64,000 nt of DNA from JAWOJB01 sp046484325 (GTDB lineage: Bacteria; Actinomycetota; Acidimicrobiia; Spongiisociales; ZC4RG35), in NCBI GenBank assembly GCA_046484325.1, contig JAWOJB010000054.1:7494-71493 (forward strand), written 5' to 3'. Position numbers and translations under genes: made by a program. A model generated the notes under the pieces. It was not told the origin of the DNA. It was given only the letters and a program-made list of their open reading frames with translations, and made no database searches. Positions within the stretch are counted from its first letter, which is position 1. Every line of letters begins with the position of its first letter. This document shows positions 60,387 to 64,000 of this stretch, one piece after another.

Positions 60387-61141
60387 GTCTCATCCACGTC
60401 GATCGCCGCCGCCAACCGGCGGTAGGCCTCGGCGCTTCGCGACGTGGATGCATGGGTGAGGATCGAGACGCCGAGTCCCGGGGACTCCGCCACCTTCACC
60501 GAGCGCGGCACGGGAGGCTCGAGCACTCGCAACCCGTGGTGGTCGTGGAGACGATCGAGGATCTCCTTACCCAGGCGGGTACGGCTGTCGTACATGGTCA
60601 CGACCACCCCCAGCACCGCCAGGTCGGGGTTGGTGTAGAGGCGGACGTCGGACACCGTCTCGAGCAGAGCCTCCAGACCACGGCGGGTGAGCAGCTCGGC
60701 CTGGAGGGGGACGAGCACCTCGCCGGCGGCGGTGAGGGCGTTCACCGTGAGGATCCCCAGGCTCGGGGGGCAGTCGATGATCACGTAGTCGTACCGCTCC
60801 CGCACCGCACGCAACGCCCGGTCGAGGACGTACTCGCGCCCTGTGCGGGTGATGAGGTGCACCTCGGATCCCGCCAGGTCGATCGACGACGGGACCAGGT
60901 CGATCCCCCGCGATTCCCAGAGCACGTCGTCGATGCCCGCCCGACCCATCATGACGTCGTGGAGGCTCTGGTCGAGCTCGTCGGCGACGAGTCCCATCGA
61001 GTAGGTGAGCGAGGCCTGGGGGTCGAGGTCGACTACCAGCACCGACCGGCCCCGTTCCACCAGGGCGGCTGCGATGGCGTGCACGGTGGTGGTCTTGGCC
61101 ACCCCGCCCTTCTGGTTGGCGACCGCGATCGTGCGCGTCAT
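60383..61141 (-). CDS. ParA/Soj-family ATPase
   Basis: 252 residues. Deviant Walker A AVANQKGGVAKTTTVHA, DLDPQASLTYSMG, IIDCPPSLGILTVNALTA and PLQAELLTRRGLEALLETV. Closest to chromosome-type Soj/ParA, but no parB or parS site is adjacent; instead a zinc-ribbon gene follows. It could position another cargo or partition with a distant ParB. The ATG follows TACACT by 7 nt; the longer upstream frame is Arg-rich and unlikely. Confidence 0.88.
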   Translation of the reverse strand: MTRTIAVANQKGGVAKTTTVHAIAAALVERGRSVLVVDLDPQASLTYSMGLVADELDQSLHDVMMGRAGIDDVLWESRGIDLVPSSIDLAGSEVHLITRTGREYVLDRALRAVRERYDYVIIDCPPSLGILTVNALTAAGEVLVPLQAELLTRRGLEALLETVSDVRLYTNPDLAVLGVVVTMYDSRTRLGKEILDRLHDHHGLRVLEPPVPRSVKVAESPGLGVSILTHASTSRSAEAYRRLAAAIDVDET

Positions 61142-61148
61142 CACACGG

Positions 61149-61154
61149 AGTGTA
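61149..61154 (-). promoter_or_regulatory. Leaderless -10 element of the parA gene
   Basis: TACACT on the minus strand, 7 nt before the ATG at 61141. Confidence 0.5.
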
Positions 61155-61221
61155 TGCCCGGCCCACCACCCGGGTTGCGGCCGAATCCCCTCGGACAGCC
61201 CTCCCTGCTTTGATCCGGCCC

Positions 61222-61902
61222 ATGCCGTCGATGCGCCGATCCTTCTTCGCCGGGATGCGTGACTTCGTGCCGCTCCTGCTGGGGGCGCTGCCCTTCGGCC
61301 TGGTCCTCGGCGTGACGGTGGCCGCATCGACCCTTCCGAATCTGGCCGGATGGTCCAGCTCCTGGCTGATCTTCGGAGGGAGCGCCCAGCTCGCCTCGAT
61401 CACCTTGCTCGCAGCCGGCTCCCCGGCGGCCTCGGCGGTGACCGCCGCCCTGGTGGTCAACGCCCGCCACCTCATGTACTCGGCGGCCATGGTCCCCCGG
61501 TTCCGCCGGCAGCCCCGCTGGTTCCGCTGGGTTGGCCCCTATTTCCTGATCGACCAGGTCTTCGCCCTCGTCTCGGTCCGGGACGACCCGCCCGACTCGT
61601 GGCGGGCGTACTACCTGGGGGCCGGGATGCTGGCGTGGACGATGTGGCTGGCCGCGGTCGCCACCGGGATCCTGTTGGGAGCCACCCTCCCGAGCGGGCT
61701 GTCGCTCGAGTTCGCCATTCCGGTTCTCTTCATCGGGCTGTTCGTCCCGGCGCTCGTCCGGCGTCCGGCGGTGGTGGCGGTGGTGGTGGCGGTGCTGGTG
61801 ACCGCCCTGCTGCACCGGTTCCCCAACCGGGCAGGGATGCTGGTGGGGGCGGTCGCCGGGATGATGGCGGGGATCCTCGCCGAGCGGGCCGGTCCCAGAT
61901 GA
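61222..61902 (+). CDS. azlC: AzlC-family branched-chain amino acid exporter subunit
   Basis: 226 residues, about seven spans. FFAGMRDFVPLLLGALPFGL and WSSSWLIFGGSAQLASITLL are family hallmarks, as is VVNARHLMYSAAMVPRF. Works with AzlD (next gene, ATGA overlap) to export branched-chain amino acids or analogues. An ATG 9 bp downstream is an alternative start. Confidence 0.92.
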   Translation: MPSMRRSFFAGMRDFVPLLLGALPFGLVLGVTVAASTLPNLAGWSSSWLIFGGSAQLASITLLAAGSPAASAVTAALVVNARHLMYSAAMVPRFRRQPRWFRWVGPYFLIDQVFALVSVRDDPPDSWRAYYLGAGMLAWTMWLAAVATGILLGATLPSGLSLEFAIPVLFIGLFVPALVRRPAVVAVVVAVLVTALLHRFPNRAGMLVGAVAGMMAGILAERAGPR

Positions 61903-62210
61903 CGGCGTGGCTCACCTTCGCCGTCGCCGGCGTGGGAACCTATCTGATGCGAGCCCTCTTCATCCTCGTCGTGGGCGCTCGCAGCCTCCCCGAACCGGTC
62001 GAACAGGCACTCCGCAACGTGGGTCCGGCGGTGCTCGCCGCCCTCACCACCTCGCTGTTGCTCGACGACGGCATGCGGGCATTCGTGACGAACGTGCCGG
62101 AGGTGCTGGCGGTGGCGGTGGCGGTCTTCGTCGCGGTGCGGACCCGCAACTTCCTCTGGACCTTCGTGGCGGGGATGTCGGCGCTGTGGTTGCTCCAGGC
62201 AGTGCTGTGA
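61899..62210 (+). CDS. azlD: AzlD-family branched-chain amino acid exporter subunit
   Basis: 103 residues, four short spans. GVGTYLMRALFILVVGAR near the N-terminus and PAVLAALTTSLLLDDG fit AzlD. Coupled to azlC by ATGA. Confidence 0.9.
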   Translation: MTAWLTFAVAGVGTYLMRALFILVVGARSLPEPVEQALRNVGPAVLAALTTSLLLDDGMRAFVTNVPEVLAVAVAVFVAVRTRNFLWTFVAGMSALWLLQAVL

Positions 62211-62211
62211 C

Positions 62212-62964
62212 TCAGGGCCGGCAGACGGCACAAGGCCGGAGGCCGAGTGAGTCAGCCTCGGCCGGGGAGTGGAGCTCGACGAGGTGCCGGGCCGTGATCC
62301 GCCGGGCGTGCCGGCAGGTGGGCAGGCAGTACACGCCGGTGGAGGTCGACCCGAGGTACCGGACGTGGCGCGCGGCCAGGTCTTCGAGATGGGTCGGTTC
62401 CAGGCCCTCGGCTTCGAGCAGCCGGCGCTTGTTGCCGGGGCCCCCCAGCGAGTAGTCGCCGATCCGGCCGTCGCTCCGTACCACCCGGTGGCACGGCACG
62501 ATCAGCGGCACGGGATTGGAGGCCATCGCAGACCCCACCGCCCGGGTCGCTCGCGGCCGCCCGATCCTCCCCGCCAGCCATCCGTAGGGGCGGACCTCGC
62601 CCCGGGGGATCGTGGTGGCCTGGAGCAGCACCTCTCTCCGGAAGGGCGTGACCGAGCGGAGATCGAGTGGCAGGCGACTGGGCGTGCCCCGTTCGATCGC
62701 CCGGGCGATCCGCGAACCCCAGGCGGCCGGGGGCCGGGCCTCGACCAGCCGGCGGCCTGTGAGGTCGCCGAAGCGCCGTTCGAACCGGTCGTCCGCCAGG
62801 TCGACCATCGAGATCCCGCCCGGGTTGAAGGCGACCACCACCGCCCCGATCGGGCTGTCGAAGACGCCGTACCCGTCGACGAGGCCTAGCCCGAGCGCCA
62901 CCCCGTCGGCGAGGTGGGCCGGGGCGGGCACCCGCAGCCGGGCCAGTTCCCGTTCGATGCTCAT
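62212..62964 (-). CDS. O6-methylguanine-DNA methyltransferase with C-terminal Ada zinc domain
   Basis: 250 residues. Central domain: TTIPRGEVRPYGWLAGRIG and the methyl-acceptor motif NPVPLIVPCHRVVRSDGRIG (PCHR), a complete MGMT/Ogt. C-terminal 50 residues: STGVYCLPTCRHARRI and LGLRPCAVCRP, the four-Cys Ada zinc-binding domain that in E. coli Ada sits at the N-terminus and takes methyl groups from phosphotriesters. No AraC helix-turn-helix is present. The ATG overlaps the sigma factor stop (ATGA). Confidence 0.88.
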   Translation of the reverse strand: MSIERELARLRVPAPAHLADGVALGLGLVDGYGVFDSPIGAVVVAFNPGGISMVDLADDRFERRFGDLTGRRLVEARPPAAWGSRIARAIERGTPSRLPLDLRSVTPFRREVLLQATTIPRGEVRPYGWLAGRIGRPRATRAVGSAMASNPVPLIVPCHRVVRSDGRIGDYSLGGPGNKRRLLEAEGLEPTHLEDLAARHVRYLGSTSTGVYCLPTCRHARRITARHLVELHSPAEADSLGLRPCAVCRP

Positions 62965-63518
62965 CGTTCCGCCTCCATCGTCGCTCGCAGCCGCTCCAGG
63001 CCCCGATGGACGTCCGCCTTCACCGTGCCCTCCGGGCGACCGGTGGCCCCGGCGATCTCGGCGTAGGTGAGACCTACCACGTGCCGGAGGACCACCGCCT
63101 GTCGCTGCGCCAACGGCAGGCCGGCCATCCGTCGGTCCCAGGCGCCGGCATCGACCGGGTCCGGGTCCTCGACCGGGTGCCGGTCCTCGAGGGGAACCGG
63201 CACCGGCCTGCGGCTCGCATCCCGCACCCGGTTGCGCCCGAGGTTGAGGGCGATCGTCCAGATCCAGCCCCGCAGCCGCAGCGACCGGATGCGCTCGGGC
63301 TCGTATCCCCGAAGGGCCCGGTACGCCCGGATGAGGGCCTCCTGGGCGAGGTCCTCGGCTTCGGGACCGTGCAGGCGCCGGAGACCCGATACGACGTCGT
63401 CCTGCAGCAGCCGGACCACGTCCGGGAAGGCCCCGTCCAGATCGTCGGCGAGGCGCCGGCAGAGGTCGTCCATCACGAGGGAGAACACCGGCCCGACCCG
63501 GGCGGTTGCATCACGCAT
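62961..63518 (-). CDS. ECF-type RNA polymerase sigma factor
   Basis: 185 residues. Region 2: EDLAQEALIRAYRALRGYEP and RGWIWTIALNLGRNRVRD; region 4: LPLAQRQAVVLRHVVGLTYA, EIAGATGRPEGTVKADVHRG. No anti-sigma gene is adjacent. It is coupled directly to the MGMT-AdaZn gene, so alkylation stress is a natural signal to suspect. An internal ATG at residue 16 is an alternative start. Upstream it overlaps a TPR gene by 8 bp. Confidence 0.88.
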   Translation of the reverse strand: MRDATARVGPVFSLVMDDLCRRLADDLDGAFPDVVRLLQDDVVSGLRRLHGPEAEDLAQEALIRAYRALRGYEPERIRSLRLRGWIWTIALNLGRNRVRDASRRPVPVPLEDRHPVEDPDPVDAGAWDRRMAGLPLAQRQAVVLRHVVGLTYAEIAGATGRPEGTVKADVHRGLERLRATMEAER

Positions 63519-64000
63519 CGAGCCAGGGGGCGGCGAGCCGGGTCACCTCCTCGAGTGCCTCGACGACCGACCAGGCGGCGCCTTCGCGAGTGAGTCGCTC
63601 GTACTCCCCCTCGCCGATCGCTGCGATCGTGGCGTGGCGGATCTCGTGCCGCTCCTCCTTCCGCCTGGGGACCTCGACGGAATGCCGGGCGAGGATCGCG
63701 TCGACGGCTCCCAGCAGGCGTGCAGCAGGGACGTGTTCCCCGAGGTGGGTGGACAGCTGCGCCCACGACACGACCAGATCCACGGCTCCGAGGACCATCG
63801 TGTCGTGGCCCTGCTGGGATCGGAAGGAGGCGATCGCGGCGGCGAGCAGCGGTGCAGCCATGCGGGGGAACCCTCGATCGAGGGTGATCCGGGCAGCCAG
63901 GTGATCGGCCCGCCCGGGCGAGTAGCCGGTCCGCTTCTCGATCGCTCCTACCTCGGCGACGAGTTGCTCGGCCTCGTCGAGCTCCCCTCGACGCCGGAGC
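63511..64000 (-). CDS. C-terminal part of a TPR/STAND-type regulator or cyclase (partial)
   Basis: 163 residues visible, open to the window edge. Helical TPR-like sequence: RGELDEAEQLVAEVGAIEKR, AAPLLAAAIASFRSQQGHDT, HVPAARLLGAVDAILARHSV, and an end ATIAAIGEGEYERLTREGAA WSVVEALEEV, which is the characteristic tail of AfsR/LuxR-type STAND regulators and adenylate-cyclase-associated TPR proteins. An internal ATG at 63861 is not the start because the frame continues upstream with the same character. Confidence 0.65.
   Translation of the reverse strand, partial: LRRRGELDEAEQLVAEVGAIEKRTGYSPGRADHLAARITLDRGFPRMAAPLLAAAIASFRSQQGHDTMVLGAVDLVVSWAQLSTHLGEHVPAARLLGAVDAILARHSVEVPRRKEERHEIRHATIAAIGEGEYERLTREGAAWSVVEALEEVTRLAAPWLDA

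Overview
The window is a gene-dense, very GC-rich piece of chromosome, almost certainly from an actinobacterium and plausibly from class Acidimicrobiia. That is an inference from: a dnaK-grpE-dnaJ-hspR operon; a PstSCAB-PhoU cluster followed by an OmpR-type regulator and its kinase; GTTCACC-type PHO box repeats; DXS (MEP isoprenoid pathway); poly-Thr linkers on exported proteins; and many genes whose only upstream signal is a TANNNT hexamer 6-8 nt before the start codon, the signature of leaderless transcripts. I see no tRNA, rRNA, prophage, insertion sequence or CRISPR array. No gene-free stretch exceeds about 250 bases. Most long ORFs opposite real genes (for example opposite clpB, dnaK and dxs) are GC-driven shadows and are omitted.

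Layout. 0-6.3 kb: FeS-type photolyase, an acyl-CoA dehydrogenase divergent from a TetR regulator, and polyphosphate kinase. 6.3-13.2 kb: the phosphate regulon (PHO box, pstS, pstC, pstA, pstB, phoU, response regulator, histidine kinase), mostly with overlapping or nearly touching genes. 13.2-22.6 kb: dxs; a CapA-like protein and a membrane-anchored PQQ-type propeller; a thioesterase and an M20 amidohydrolase; a lipoprotein; then PadR, an NfeD protein and an SPFH protein. 22.7-27.2 kb: a truncated cyclic-nucleotide-binding ORF followed by a glutamine synthetase-like ligase, SDR, aldehyde dehydrogenase and class I amidotransferase, a set resembling gamma-glutamylated amine catabolism. 27.2-34.6 kb: PASTA-like membrane protein, mscL, clpB with an inverted-repeat promoter, a beta-propeller lipoprotein, kynureninase and a membrane protein. 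34.6-41.8 kb: an ABC-2 exporter, an Fe(III)-type ABC importer and a CREST-family membrane hydrolase.

41.8-48.5 kb is the most unusual part. It holds a decayed radical SAM activase behind a DUF6390-like gene and an orphan hypC; a 1018-residue protein that appears to run from a cytoplasmic winged helix and TPR array through one membrane span to an outside PQQ-type propeller; and two stand-alone cyclic-nucleotide-binding proteins. 48.4-52.6 kb: the dnaK operon. 52.7-57.4 kb: acyl-CoA synthetase, then an operon of DNA methyltransferase, low-molecular-weight phosphatase, fructosamine-kinase-like protein and HAD protein, which looks like protein deglycation. 57.4-64 kb: GNAT, MsrB, Nudix, CHAD (polyphosphate-binding), ParA with a zinc-ribbon partner, AzlCD, an MGMT-AdaZn fusion coupled to an ECF sigma factor, and the 3' part of a TPR protein cut by the window edge.

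Two families of non-coding repeats recur. The first is degenerate heptamer arrays (five loci, strict 7-bp period). The second is a roughly 45-bp double-palindrome, present three times, each time 2-5 nt after a stop codon and always in the same orientation relative to that gene.
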